A stretch of DNA of 64,000 nt from Odontocerum albicorne (GCA_949825065.1 OX463842.1:1185501-1249500); one strand, 5' to 3'. Shown: positions 11,255 to 21,985, numbered from the stretch's first letter. Translations and numbers: made by a program. The notes: a model not told the origin generated them from the sequence alone.

Positions 11255-11479
11255 TTGGTATCCTACTTGGGTCATGTACTTAGAGGAGCAAAGTACAAAT
11301 TACTGCATCTGATCATCCAAGGCAAAATAGAAGGTCGAAGAGATGTTGGCAGGAAGCAAATCTCCTGGCTCCGCAATACACGTGATTGGACTGACAAAAG
11401 GGGCATTGGAGATCTTTTTCGGGCTGCCGGGGACAGAGATGTCTACTCTCAAGTGATATTCAACGTTGGGGAGACCTGA
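11255..11479 (+). pseudogene. RTE-like LINE, C terminus of reverse transcriptase
   Basis: Reads Y-L-G-H-V-L-R-G, then L-I-I-Q-G-K-I-E-G-R-R, then W-L-R-N-T-R-D-W, then L-F-R-A-A-G-D-R-D and N-V-G before the stop. This is the canonical last 70-75 residues of an abundant arthropod RTE-like RT (GH.LRG..Y.LL.LIIQGKIEG...GR.Q.SWLRN.R.W). It is followed by gagaagaagaagcc, the usual GAA-rich 3' end. Everything upstream of the GH motif is missing. The nominal start is a truncation point. Confidence 0.85.
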
Positions 11480-11514
11480 CATAACACTGAGAAGAAGAAG
11501 CCTCTTCAAAAGGG

Positions 11515-11910
11515 TTGTTTGAGATTTATCTTTTACCTGAGAGAAAGTACGGTAATATCACATCATATATTACCTGACATCACGCTATTTCCCTGTCGGA
11601 AAAGGCAGAGAGGACAGAGAGCTAGATTTTTTATCCCAACACACAAACTTTATCTTTTCTATATCTATACACTTTCTCGAAAATCTCCTACGGTTTCTCA
11701 AACTGTCTTTATTTCTTTCTTTCAAAACACCATTCACTTGGTCCTCTCACAAGCCTTCCACTCACTCTTCAGTCTTTTTCCACGTCCATGTTTCGTTCCC
11801 ATACACCAAAGTTCGTATCTAAGTGTATCCATACGTTGGATTTTGCAAAACTTATTCCCAGATATTACATTTTATGTCTCCTGTACAGTTAACTTATGTA
11901 ACTGTAATTC
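11515..11910 (-). pseudogene. LINE 'HVERM' family remnant
   Basis: Read on the minus strand, this matches the other copies listed here (24875, 40295, 42290 and 53855 minus; 14076, 16351, 32431, 41578 and 46340 plus). The family encodes an RT C terminus with the order RWFGHV.RMNEERLTKQIY, RGRGRPRK.WL and a final block ending in YP. This copy has acaccaaagttcgtatctaa-type RT-core sequence at the right and the cacgctatttccctgtcgg end at the left. Frames are broken throughout. Confidence 0.6.
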
Positions 11911-11945
11911 ATAAATTTTCTGTAAAATAAGACTCTTATTTTGTA

Positions 11946-12016
11946 TTCACCACTTTTATTTGAGTTTACTACCGGTTTCGAAAACCTCCGTCTTCCTCAT
12001 CAGATGAAGATGAACT
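11946..12016. repeat. Half of a fold-back-like motif
   Basis: ttactaccggtttcgaaaac followed by tcttcctcatcagatgaaga echoes the arm sequence of the local fold-back family (accggtttcaaggttttcac, ctcatc). There is no matching arm. It may belong to a related family. Confidence 0.4.
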
Positions 12017-12040
12017 AAAATATATAATTTTATAGGTAGT

Positions 12041-12545
12041 AGTAAGTATTGTATTTTAAATAAGGAGAGGGGTACGCATTTTTAAATCTTGAAAATTTAT
12101 GAGTTATCCAGCCAATGGCTAGAAAATATAAATGTCTTTATTTCTGTCAAGTAATTCTTTTAAACCTGTTCGTACTATAATTATAAGGAATGCAAATTGT
12201 TTCTAATTTGGTTTATTACATCTTCCGTCAATAAACTATGTTGGATAGGGATGAAAATCTTTAGAAAATTATTTGATATATTATTTATATGGCATTATGG
12301 CAGAAGTTAATAAGTCCGTTTTTTGTCATTTTGTGTTTATTCTCCCAATTTATAGAAAATATTTCTCAGCATGTTGTGGCAAAACTAAGTGTATCAGTCA
12401 TTATCCGAAAAAAAGATATGTTGTTTGGAAAAATTTAAAAAATGCTTATTTGTACTGGTTTTAAGAGCTCATCAAAGTTAATATTGCTTGTCCGGTAAAC
12501 TAAGGCAAAACGAACATATCAATTTCTGCCATAACGCCACAGATT
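12041..12545. other. AT-rich interval, no feature recognised
   Basis: Only short frames without recognisable motifs. Confidence 0.5.
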
Positions 12546-12755
12546 TATAGTTAACCCATTAACACCGCAAAGGTTTAAATGCCATACACTGTAATGTGCT
12601 TAATTAAACACTGTTTATTCCACTTTATATTGCGGTATAATACAACCGGTTTCAAGATTTGTGCTCCCTAGTGTTGAGGTGAAAACCTTGAAAGCGATAG
12701 GGCTATACCGTTATATAAGGTGGAATAAATTGCATGACTTAACAAATTACACAAT
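12546..12755. mobile_element. Fold-back element, copy B
   Basis: Left flank tatagttaacccattaacac, then arm aaacactgtttattccactt and accggtttcaagatttgtgc; right arm gttgaggtgaaaaccttgaa to aggtggaataaattgcatga. Diverged relative to copies A and F, with a short spacer. Confidence 0.75.
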
Positions 12756-13264
12756 TATTTGATTCTTTCCAACTGCTTCGATATTAAAGTTTTTTTATTT
12801 AAAATAATTACTTGCCTTGTGAGTACTGCAAAGTTAAGAAACATTCCGTCTCTTTTTCTTTACAATTCAACAAACAAGTGCTGCATACAGCATCCAGCAT
12901 TGTTTCAAACATTTCTCTTCGGACGCCTTGTTTTCCGTAGAATCTCATACTAGGTTCAATAGCCTTGAAGAAGAATACATGACCAAAGGATTAAACCGTT
13001 AATATTAAGTGAAGAAAAGAGGTGAAAAAAATCTTACACCTTTTTACTCTGATTCAGGAGACTAGATAACATATGGATTCAGCGCAGAGAGGCCTAAGTG
13101 CAGAAGCATGTAGTATCTGGGAGACCGGTGGCCAATAAAGTGTTCTCTTCTCCGTCAGTTTATTTCTTTGTGCTCTCTCATATGGGCTGGGCGCCGGGCA
13201 GTGTCGAATTAAGGTGCAACACGCCCTTGCCAAATAATAATATTAAAATGACAAGTTATTTAGC
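12756..13264. other. Unassigned interval
   Basis: Nothing recognised. It abuts the inverted RT fragment that begins at about 13265. Confidence 0.4.
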
Positions 13265-13405
13265 GCCATTAGAGAGCAGATGTCTTTCGCCTATGCACCA
13301 TGTCTCGCAACCATATATAAAAATACTCCACACATATGTTTTGACCAATTGCTTGCGGAGCTTTAGGTACATATTGTTGGATTCAAAAACCTTTGATTTC
13401 TAATT
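13265..13405 (-). pseudogene. RTE-like RT segment, inverted 5' part of a LINE insertion
   Basis: Minus-strand translation: K-S-K-V-F-E-S-N-N, then R-K-Q-L-V-K-T-Y-V-W-S-I-F-I-Y-G-C-E-T-W, then a stop. It matches the minus-strand RTE-like copy at 27969-28755 (N-K-S-K-K-F-E-S, R-K-N-L-V-K-T-L-V-W-S). In the intact protein this part lies immediately before the block found on the plus strand at 13458-13750. The two halves are head-to-head, which is the twin-priming 5' inversion pattern. Confidence 0.8.
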
Positions 13406-13457
13406 AAAGACGAGTTTTGCTTGGTGGATGCGAAGAGGGTTGGATGCGAGAGACCGA

Positions 13458-13750
13458 AAAAGATTGGAGGTCTTTGAGATGTGGACCTATAGACGAATCC
13501 AAAGGATTTCCTGGAAAGACCACATTGCAAATGATGAGGTTCTCAGCAGGATCGATGAAACCAAGCACCTGTAAAACACCATATCGGAAAGGCGTGCAGA
13601 ATGGATGGGTCATATGCTGCGACATGAAAATCTTCTGCACAATATACTGGAGGGAATGATTGAGGGATCGATTGGCAGAGGGTCCCTCGCCGACAGTATC
13701 TGGAGCAAATATGCCACGATTTGGACTGCACCTCCTATACAGAGCTCGAG
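13458..13750 (+). pseudogene. RTE-like RT C terminus, 3' part of a LINE insertion
   Basis: Reads R-L-E-V-F-E-M-W-T-Y-R-R-I-Q-R-I-S-W-K-D-H, N-D-E-V-L-S-R, an in-frame stop at H-L-stop, then E-R-R-A-E-W-M-G-H-M-L-R-H, then L-E-G-M-I-E-G-S. This is the standard order FEMW.YRR.LRI.W.DH..N.EVL, then RR..W.GH.LRH, then IIEG.IEG. It continues the protein order of the inverted fragment on its left. Internal stop and degenerate end show it is dead. Confidence 0.85.
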
Positions 13751-14075
13751 AGAGTATTTACCCCCGGGCACTGTACATTCATATACACCAACACTTTTTT
13801 GTTAAATTAAAGAAAAATACAGCCCAGTATTGCTTAAGTATAAATGGTATTGCTTTTGCAAATAAAAATGGCAATAACGATCTGCTGTTCATTTTTTACA
13901 ATAATAAAATTTACAAACATAAAAACCATGGACTTGAAAAATGACTAAAAAGAACCAAATAAATGTAGATCCACTGAGAAAAATATATTGAATTACCTCT
14001 TTTTAATCAGATGAGGGAGAACATGACGTGATAAAGTAAAAAAAATTTTTCAACAATCAATTTGTTTAGTTTTAT
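13751..14075. other. Unassigned interval
   Basis: AT-rich, no recognised feature. Confidence 0.5.
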
Positions 14076-14378
14076 GACAGAATACAGAATAAAATGTCGG
14101 GTATGAATGTGAACTTAGAGCTGGTATGTTGATTTAGATGAAGTAGAACACATTGAGATGAAATGAACATGTAGGACAAATGATTGAAGAAATACTAATA
14201 ATGTAAATGTGAGAGGAAGGCATGGTAGAAGATGACCAAGAAACGCATGGTTGAATCAAGTGAATTATATTTTGATAGAAGGAAATGTAAAAAGATAAAT
14301 AATAAGACTTGTATAAGACGGTGTTTGGATGTGGAAGGTATGGCGCTCTATCCTAAATTAAGAAATGGCCTCATGAAA
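14076..14378 (+). pseudogene. LINE 'HVERM' family remnant
   Basis: Contains the family landmarks in order: gtatgaatgtgaacttagag, gatgaagtagaacacattga, catggtagaagatgaccaag, gcatggttgaatcaagtgaa, and the closing block near ggatgtggaaggtatggcgc. Several stops and small indels break the frame. It corresponds to the RT C-terminal region. Confidence 0.65.
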
Positions 14379-15260
14379 TATAAAAAAAAACTCTTTGAGT
14401 GGCATATTCTAATAAAAAGGAGTTGTGAATTAAAAAAAAATGTTCCCAGATATTTGCGCGCCCCTAAAACTTGTCTTTCTTACGAATATTTAGATCCTAC
14501 CCTGATGTCAAGAGCCGCTCCACTCAGGATAAGACGATGGTGGTCACATTTGATGGATGGGAAATCGATGGGGATGCTTTATTATGGACACGCAGTACCA
14601 CATCATCAGGCCGAGACGGGAGATTATGGAGAGCCCGCTTGAGTTTTATTGCTAACAGAGTGTTTATCCCTAATCATCTTCCATATTTCATTCTGGACCA
14701 CTTCCTGGAACATATTGAATTATATATCTCTCTGATGTTATATACGAGATTAAGCGGTCTATCATTTCTATATCATTTATGATATTTTATTTCTACGAGT
14801 ATGAAGTATGTTTTTGCAGAGCATCTCAATGATTTCTAGCACGTTTCGTTTTATTTAAGGTATTTATTTTGCCTACCAATATTTTATTTTGAATATTTTA
14901 TGAATAAAAAAACATTGTTGAAGAAATATGATAAAAATTACTTTAATCTGTTAAGAGAAACAAAAAAATTAACAAGTATTACAAGAGCTTGTTAATTAAG
15001 ATTATTTTATATAACGATATAAGAAAATCCTCAGAATTTTATGTATAAGCTTCATTGAAGTTATTCTACGTCATTAATTTATTGATCGGTGTTATTTTGA
15101 TGTTAGCGTCTGAACAGAGACGTAACTGTTTGTTTTGGTAAAAATGAGGGTATCTTATTGTCTTTCATGCATCATTCAGATTTATAAAATGGCGCTTGTG
15201 AACAAACTGCCTTTAAAAAACGCTTTTGCGGTAACGTTGCAAGTCATATTATTTAGAGTT
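14379..15260. other. Unassigned interval
   Basis: A GC-moderate stretch at about 14505-14650 has overlapping open frames that I do not recognise. The remainder is AT-rich with no structure. Confidence 0.45.
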
Positions 15261-15495
15261 GTGCATTGACACTGTGGATTTTTAAAAACATTGTAATTTA
15301 TTTAGTCAAAAACTGTTTATTCCACTTTATGCAACGATATTACATTACCCGTTTCAAAGTTTTCATCTCATTATCGGGGCAGCAGAAACAATACACAAAC
15401 AGTATTGTTTCTGCTCCCCTGATGATGAGGTTAAATCCTTGAAACCGGTTTATTATACCGTTGTATAAAGAAGAATAAAGAGTGTTTGACTAAAC
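15261..15495. mobile_element. Fold-back element, copy C
   Basis: Left arm: aaaaactgtttattccactt, then cccgtttcaaagttttcatc. Right arm: gatgatgaggttaaatcctt and gaaaccggtttattataccg. The centre carries an extra inverted repeat (acaatac ... gtattgt, then ctgctcccct). The left flank gacactgtggatttttaaaa matches the family. Confidence 0.8.
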
Positions 15496-15592
15496 CAATA
15501 TCAATCATATTATATATTGTTCTTTTAAGGTAGGAAACTGAGTGAATGGAGCACTTAAATATTTATTTATACTCGAATTGAATCAAATGATG

Positions 15593-16173
15593 TTAACCTT
15601 TCCCTTCCTGTGCTAAAAAATACGCGCGTTCCCATGCTGTGTATTCAATACATATCAATACACATGTAAAAATGAGCGATTTAAAATATTCATAGCCAAT
15701 CGCTTAAATTTATTAAATTTGAAGTCAAAAGTGATAATAATTGAAATTTAATTGCTAAAAACATAAAAAAAACATTGCCCCACATTCACAAACGGGCGAA
15801 GCGACCACCTCAAACGAATGCCCGAGAGCTACTGAAGCGTGCAAACTAAGATAATATTTCTTGCGTTCCCATATACCGAAGTAGAGTGAGAATGAGACGT
15901 GAATAGCGTCGCTTCATCACCCATAGCGGTTTATTAGAATGTATATACCTACGTCACACTCTGGCACACGTTTGATTGTATTGGTGAATTTATTCCCGAT
16001 TTTCACAAAATATCTCTCATGTGGGCGATAAGTGCTAATTATTAATTTTTATTCAATGCGTAAATGTACTACGGAGAAATACCTAAAATCTGAACCCAGT
16101 ATTTATTATATTTATAGAGATATTAAAGTTTTTAGAAGTAATGTGTACTAGTAACACATCACAGGGAAGGAAT
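15593..16173 (-). mobile_element. TTAA-flanked nonautonomous element, copy 2
   Basis: Left end TTAA at 15593-15596 followed by cctttcccttcctgtgctaa. Right end is the other terminus (actagtaacacatcacaggg, aaggaata). The right TTAA has decayed. Orientation is opposite to the copies at 5048 and 42982. No transposase frame. Confidence 0.7.
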
Positions 16174-16202
16174 ATCCACAACAGTATTTTGATGACAATT
16201 TT

Positions 16203-16269
16203 GAGTGAAACGTAGACATGGGAGTGAAACGTAGAAATGGGAGTGAAACGTAGAAATGGGAGTGAAACG
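16203..16269. repeat. 19-bp tandem repeat
   Basis: About 3.5 copies of gagtgaaacgtagaaatgg, starting at 16203, 16222, 16241 and 16260. Confidence 0.9.
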
Positions 16270-16350
16270 AACGAAACAGCATTGAAAGTAGCCGAATAAT
16301 TGGTGTAAAAATATGTGTACTAAGAGAATACTGGGAGTAATAATGTACAT

Positions 16351-16650
16351 ATGGTATAACAGAATAAGGAACGCAGTGGTGAGGGATGAATGTGAACTTA
16401 TAACTGTTGTTTTGAGTAAGATGAAGAAAGACTAACAAAACAAATATATTATATAATGCAAATGTGTAAGAAGAAGAAGACAAGAACGTATTCTTGGATT
16501 AAGTGAATGATATTTTGAAGGAATGAAACGTTGAAAGTCAGAGAAATCGTAGGAGTTGAAGGAGAAAGTGTATGCATGTGGAAGAGGAACATTGAAAGTC
16601 AGAAATTGAAAGAGATGTAGTATGCATGCGGAAGAGGCTTCAGATGTGTG
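16351..16650 (+). pseudogene. LINE 'HVERM' family remnant with internal duplication
   Basis: Landmarks: gtggtgagggatgaatgtga, gatgaagaaagactaacaaa, cgtattcttggattaagtga. Two partial copies of gttgaaagtcagagaaat and of the block around gcatgtggaagaggaacatt show a local duplication near the 3' end. Frame broken. Confidence 0.6.
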
Positions 16651-16779
16651 TCGAAATGGTAAGTCTTATTATTGGCGTGGCGTGAAGAGTTGTGTCAATT
16701 TTATTGTTCATTAATGATTTTTTAAATTTTATTTTCTTAAGGTCAATTTCAACCATTTCTCGTTCTTGCCATTCTTGCC

Positions 16780-16898
16780 AGAGTGGACGTGAGTATGGTA
16801 AGTTATACTCATCTCGACTCAGCACTGCTCTTATAACTCGTCTCCATTTTATACGATCTTCAGCGTCTCTGGAGCATTCTTCCAGTAAGTGGTGTATC
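16780..16898 (-). pseudogene. Possible LINE RT C-terminal fragment
   Basis: Minus-strand reading H-L-L-E-E-C-S-R-D-A-E-D-R-I-K-W-R-R-V-I resembles the A.DR.KWRR signature near the end of several non-LTR RTs. No upstream RT motif is retained, so the call is tentative. Confidence 0.4.
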
Positions 16899-16929
16899 GC
16901 AATCTTTTACTATTACTGTCGGAGACAAC

Positions 16930-17880
16930 ATTTGATAAATAAAACAATTGTTAGAGTAACTGTAAACAATTAGGATTCATCACGCATTTTAGAGAAAGGT
17001 CAGTTTTTAAATATTCCATTTTCATGGAGTTTAATGAACAATCAATTAACCAATGAGTTTTAAAATCTGTGAGCTGATTTGAAAAAAATATAATTATTCG
17101 ACCTATGCAAGAAATCGATCATGGAATACTTTTGTAAAGTTTCTTATCAAAACAGTTGATATAGAAATTGTAGAATTCATTAGCATGTCTTTTAAGTTAG
17201 TAAGCAAAACTATTGTTATTCCTTTCTTTATTTTATAGCTTTGAACCCTTTAATGTGCTCAAGAAAAAAAAAAACAGTTTTTAAATAACGGATTTTTCTA
17301 ACTGTAATAGTTAAAAGTAATCCAAAATTATCTATATGGTTATTTTAATGTAATATATAAGCTTTCATTTACACGTAAAACCCGTTTATATATAAAGCTT
17401 ATTTAGAAAATGATATACAATTGTAACACGAAACTAACGTTAAAAAATAAAAGAAATAATAAGTCATCCGAAACTTACTAAAAAAACCGTTTAACTTTCT
17501 TTAAAAGCATTATCTAAAATGTTAAAGATGCCAATATCCAAGATCCTATTCAAAAAGGATAGCCCGTAAAACAAAGGAACAACACTCGGCAAGTTACTTT
17601 TACTTATTGCTAGTTAAATTATAGTTCTCAAACCCAAATACTTAATTTCAATATGTAAACTTTTCCCAGATTAATACTTTTGAAATAATGTGAATACACT
17701 CTGAACGGCCTTGTGATTCATAGAGAAGAATAATCAAAGACTTGGGTATTAACTTTAACAGAAGCTCTGAAAGTTGTAGATATTAACATATTTTGAACAA
17801 CATATATTGATGGAATATACTTTAAATAAATTAATGAGGATATATTAAACTATACTTATGTACGTAATAACGCCTCTGAA
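16930..17880. other. AT-rich interval, no feature recognised
   Basis: No coding, repeat or inverted structure recognised. Confidence 0.5.
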
Positions 17881-17943
17881 GCAATCAACTACTATTGCTA
17901 AAATGAGCGAGTAGAGAAAAACACAGGGCCCCAGATGGTGAAT

Positions 17944-18095
17944 TTTACCTGTAGAAGCATTGCCACTTGGCTTTGAACTACCAGGAAGAATCTTGAAATG
18001 TCTTAGGAGGATCCAAACATGAATTGTAAGAGCCGTAGCTATTTCAAAATAGGGAATGTTACATGATGGATTGGCTCTCTGTGTTTGAGGAGAGA
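17944..18095 (-). pseudogene. Exon-like relic, unknown protein family, copy B
   Basis: Minus-strand reading N-P-S-C-N-I-P-Y-F-E-I, then V-W-I-L-L, then S-G-N-A-S-T followed by a GGTAAAA that could be a splice donor. Paired with the copy at 4700-4860. A tract ctctcctcaaacacag on the minus strand before the block resembles a splice acceptor. Function unknown; an old transposon exon is the simplest alternative. Confidence 0.35.
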
Positions 18096-18255
18096 AGCAA
18101 TCCTCACAGCACTTTTTACCTGTGTTTTTCACCGAAGAAGGATTGATTCGTAAAACGTGTAGTTCTTTGACACAAAAAGTAGAAAATTTATGTATTTAAG
18201 CTTTAAAACAATAAATTACTTCCACTCTGCTTGTAATGCGTTAAATAAATAAATA

Positions 18256-19345
18256 TAGGTTTGTTGATAGCAACATAGTATGTACATAATATATTTAAAT
18301 AACACTTCCAAAACACATAAATTGCAGAGAATACATTCAAGACAGAAGCCATCAAAAGGTCTGGGCTCATCTAATAACACCCCTTTGGTCAAGATGTACC
18401 CCACCAATATAAAGCGAGCCCAGCCACGGGGAGACCAGATGCATTTCAGCCCACACCCTTGCACATGTAGAATAAGAAGAAGTAGAAAAAAACAGAAAAT
18501 AAATAGATGGCAGAAAAATAAACAAATCCACAAATACCGCCTCAGATTCATTCAAACAAACAAATAAAGGTTCCTTGACAGCAACACAATGTGTACATAT
18601 GGTATATATAATAAACTCATCCCGAGAATCGCACATATAATACATCTCAAAACAAATTGTCACATTTAATATAGAAGACATTGTGGCGTTCGTCGCTGAA
18701 TATTGTCGCATACATACGGTCAATGACCGACGAACTTCGGATACCAGTCCAAAGGACACATGCCCGACATGAGCATCGCGCCGCATTCCATAGTAGAAAG
18801 AGAACGCACCACGCTGTCTCGCCAGTTTCGTAAATAAATGGTTACCTACAATACTACAATTGACCATTTCTGCATTCACAGAAGCGAGGTAGAATCATAT
18901 CGCGGGCGCACTCCCGCGCCCATTCTGAAATGTTATAAATACCTACGTACTATCAAATAAAGTATTCATTCACTCTCTTTCCGCATTGCGATCTAACGTG
19001 TTTTATTTATTTATCAACAATTATAATCCTCATATACCTTTCAGGGACATATCCCTAAAGTGATGACCCTGAACGCAAATTGAAGGCAGATTTCGACTAT
19101 AACGAATATTGCCAACTCGATAGATCCTTAAAACATTAAAAGGTCCGCGCTCATCCCACAAACATTCCCCCGGCCAAGATACACCCCACTAATGTAGGGC
19201 GAGCCCAACCACAAGGACGTCGAGGAGCTTTCAGCCCATACCACCGTATATCTAGATAAAAAAAAACTGTGGCAGAAAGCAAAATAAAAATTAAATCCAC
19301 ATAAACCACCTCAGGTTAGCTGTCAGCAAGAACGAAAAAAGGAAA
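18256..19345. repeat. Diverged direct repeats flanking an LTR-like block
   Basis: 18353-18570 (aaaggtctgggctcatctaa onward) and 19137-19345 (aaaggtccgcgctcatccca onward) are diverged copies in the same orientation. A second short unit (tgatagcaacatagtatgta near 18266 and tgacagcaacacaatgtgta near 18578) repeats about 312 bp apart. The long minus-strand frame here lies in this repeat, so I do not call it a gene. Confidence 0.6.
18682..19019 (-). mobile_element. Possible solo LTR, copy 1
   Basis: In element orientation it starts TGTTGATAAATAAATAAAAC and ends near CGCCACA, i.e. TG...CA. It is GC- and CpG-richer than the surroundings (gggcgcgggagtgcgcccgc). Copies at 29982-30402 and 32846-33188 are plus-oriented. 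No internal gag-pol is present. No clear target duplication on this copy. Confidence 0.5.
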
Positions 19346-19429
19346 AGCCTCATACCCTAGGAGGTAAAAAATGTAATTCATTTTGTCAAAAGAAGTGATT
19401 ATCCATTTAATACTGTATACTACAATATT

Positions 19430-19918
19430 GGACGACTAAACTACATCTTCAAGAGCAAGCTCCCAATCTGCCTCAAACGGAAGGTATTTAACCAATGCAT
19501 CTTGCCAGTACTAACATATGGATGCGAGACTTGGACTTTATCGGTACGAATGTTACAAAAGCTCCAAACAACACAACGCAGCATGGAAAGGTGCATGCTA
19601 GGTTATACCAGAAGAGACCGAAAACGTAATGAGTGGATACGAGCCCAAACAAAGGTTGAAGATGTTATAGAGGTTGCAAAAAGACTCAAGTGGAAGTGGG
19701 CTGGACATATCTCCCGAGCAACAGACCATCGTTGGACGTATGAAGTAATCCAGTGGTACCCAATAGGTATAAAAAGGCCTGTAAGAAGACCTAAGGCGCG
19801 CTGGGTGGACGAAATACGTAAGCATGCAGGTATTATGTGGCAGCAATGTGCAAAGGACAGGATTTTGTGGAGACAACTTGGAGAGGCCTACATCCTGCAG
19901 TGGATAGATACAGGCTGA
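19430..19918 (+). pseudogene. RTE-like LINE reverse transcriptase, C-terminal 160 residues
   Basis: Uninterrupted frame: G-R-L-N-Y-I-F-K-S-K-L-P-I-C-L-K-R-K-V-F, then L-P-V-L-T-Y-G-C-E-T-W-T-L, then R-S-M-E-R-C-M-L-G, then R-L-K-W-K-W-A-G-H-I-S-R, then R-R-P-K-A-R-W-V-D-E-I-R, then G-E-A-Y-I and a stop. These are the thumb and C-terminal motifs (VLTYGCETWTL, R.MER.MLG, W.WAGH..R, RP..RW.D.IR). The catalytic YADD region is absent. A (TGATGG)n-type tail follows the stop (19916-19940), as at LINE 3' ends. Best preserved member of the family also seen at 2543-2683. Confidence 0.9.
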
Positions 19919-19940
19919 TGGTGATGATGATGATGGTGAC

Positions 19941-20673
19941 TACAATATAGTTTATCAAATACTATTTTCATTTAATATTAAAAATAATAGATCTATAAAG
20001 TTAGAACATAAATTCATTCAACTTAATAAATGTTACCGAGGCTTGATAAAAAGATATACGTTTCCCAACGGTACGCCCGCCGGTGGGTCTCCTAGTGTCC
20101 CACTCTCGCTACACGGCGCTATGTTGTGCTATTTAGAGCTACATAGTTAGAGTCATGTGTGAATGTGTCTCGCGCAAAGTAGACCATTGTTTAGTGGCGA
20201 AGTGAGTTCGAAGTGGTTTAGGGTTCGCAATGATTGGAATTTACGTCTGTTTGCGGGGGTGGTGGGTTAGTGATTAGGTCCCGCCAACTTGTTAGTTACG
20301 GCTGCTAGGGAGTGAGGGAGAAGAGAGAACTACAACTCCCTACACACGACACCCAACCCCCTTGCGCCATTAACCTGACATTGAGGGGGAAAACTAAACT
20401 ATTAACTCGAAAGCTTCTATCGATTTAGTTGTTTAATATTTAAATTTAATCTTAATTTATTTAATCAATAATTTGGTTTTTAAAAAAGATTAACAACTCA
20501 TAATATTATTAACGTATTTTAAAATACAGTGGAAAAAAACTCTACGTTACACGTCGGAAATGCCACGTGTTTCATTACTGAGTTTCCGTTTTTTTTCTTC
20601 TCTAAAACTACTCCTTTTTCCTTTAATTAGTGAGTTCTCACTTTTATAGTTGTTTATATTGTGTGACCCAAAA
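19941..20673. other. Unassigned interval with GC-rich block
   Basis: 20070-20400 is GC-rich and CpG-containing (cggtacgcccgccggtgggt) with no open frame or repeat that I recognise. The rest is AT-rich. Confidence 0.4.
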
Positions 20674-21125
20674 ATGTCTATAAAACTAAAAGGAAAGGTA
20701 TACCAGACTATCGTTAGACCCGCGATTATGTATGGCTCAGAATGCTGGATTATATACAGCTCCTACTCTAGGCAACTTAAAACAGCAGAAATGCGAATGC
20801 TTAGGTGGCAGGAGTATCACTAAAAAAATAAGAGTTCACGCATTCGTGGTAGTCTGGGGTCACTGACATAAACAGTAAGCTGGAAAAGCGACATCTGAGA
20901 TGGTACGGGCACATAAGACGGAGACCACCAGCCCATACGGTAAATCAGGCAATGTATGTGGATCTTCCGCGACAGCTGTCCGGAGGAAGACCAAAGAACT
21001 CCTGGATAACTCAGTTCTCCAAAATCCTGCACAGAAATGGCCTAAACGAAAGCGACACCCAGACCCGAAGAAGATACAGCCTGAGGAAGAGAAGAGCCGA
21101 CCCCAACAACCTACCTAGGCAATGA
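20674..21125 (+). pseudogene. LINE reverse transcriptase, C terminus ('SLGVTDINSK' family)
   Basis: Part 1 reads K-G-K-V-Y-Q-T-I-V-R-P-A-I-M-Y-G-S-E-C-W, then S-R-Q-L-K-T-A-E-M-R-M-L-R-W. A frameshift near 20815 follows. Part 2 reads T-D-I-N-S-K-L-E-K-R-H-L-R-W-Y-G-H-I-R-R-R, then G-G-R-P-K-N-S-W, then R-R-A-D-P-N-N-L-P-R-Q and a stop at 21123-21125. Two further copies of this family are at 54660 and 58890. An A-rich tail is at 21147-21156. Confidence 0.88.
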
Positions 21126-21245
21126 GTTGGGACAGTGCCAGTAAGAAAAAAAAAAGTTGTTTATATTGTTCATGAATTGGAATAGTATACAATATGAAAA
21201 ATAGCTTGGAGGTCTTAAGTGACCATGTAAATAATATTATTTATT

Positions 21246-21330
21246 TTTATTTGGTTGATTGGAGGAGATTGCCACCTTGAAATAAGCCTTCAGATTGTTA
21301 CATAGTGAAGTGTGTAGTAAATAAATAACA
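21246..21330 (+). mobile_element. SINE or LINE 3' tail fragment
   Basis: ttggttgattggaggagatt, gccaccttgaaataagcctt, cagattgtta, then a TAAATAAATAA tail. This is the 3' tail shared by the SINE family and the LINE at 63250; the head is missing. Confidence 0.7.
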
Positions 21331-21581
21331 TTCCTATGTAATGACAAAGCATAACAATATTTTTTTCGCAACTTGTGAATGATAATATATGATGAAAAGA
21401 ATAAGTAATATGTACTCGTAATATCAAAGGTGAAAAGTCGCCTTTGAAAAGGATCCGTCAAAAGAGTGATTATATAAGGAAATCGGTCACTGAGTCCTTA
21501 CAGAAACTTTCAGGATGACTGAAAATATATCGGGAGTTAGAAAATTGGTCGAGAGAAAACTTTGACATATTTTTTTTTTCA

Positions 21582-21985
21582 TTTATATTTATTTATTTTA
21601 CACACGACAAGAAATATACACCACTTGTGAAAAAACAACAGGTTATTTAATTTGGACAAACAATTTTAATGGATTTGGATTTGTTGCATTTCATTTGTCG
21701 TGTGCCCAATAAACTAGGATTTTGGTTGTATGTCACTGAGGACACATGTTATATCATGAATAAATAAATCGATACTTCTTTCCAATTTTTGATTATATTA
21801 AGCCCCGTCATACATTCTCATCAACCTGACAAACAGTAACACTCAATTACACATGTATACATCACGCGAAATCAAACTCCTCACACTTCATCACTCCAAA
21901 CATACCAAAAACATTCATGCCACAATGTACCACACATAATCATGAAAATAAAATATATGAAAATATAAATACAAAACCACAAAAA
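21582..21985 (-). mobile_element. Retroposon of unknown type ('TCATGTGTAATAAT' family), copy 1
   Basis: Minus orientation. The 3' end matches ttgtcgtgtgtaaaataaat-like ends of the copies at 30893, 33745 (minus) and 60662. It includes the block near catttcatttgtcgtgtgcc and a poly(TAAA)-type tail. No coding frame. The 5' end is replaced by the minisatellite at 21986. Confidence 0.7.

Noticed and set aside
10940..11312. Repetitive proteins on both strands
   Set aside because: Created by a 69-bp tandem repeat; no codon bias or homologous family visible.
18367..18879. 170-residue minus-strand open frame
   Set aside because: Spans the junction of a diverged direct repeat and the LTR-like block; the other copies of both parts do not keep the frame.
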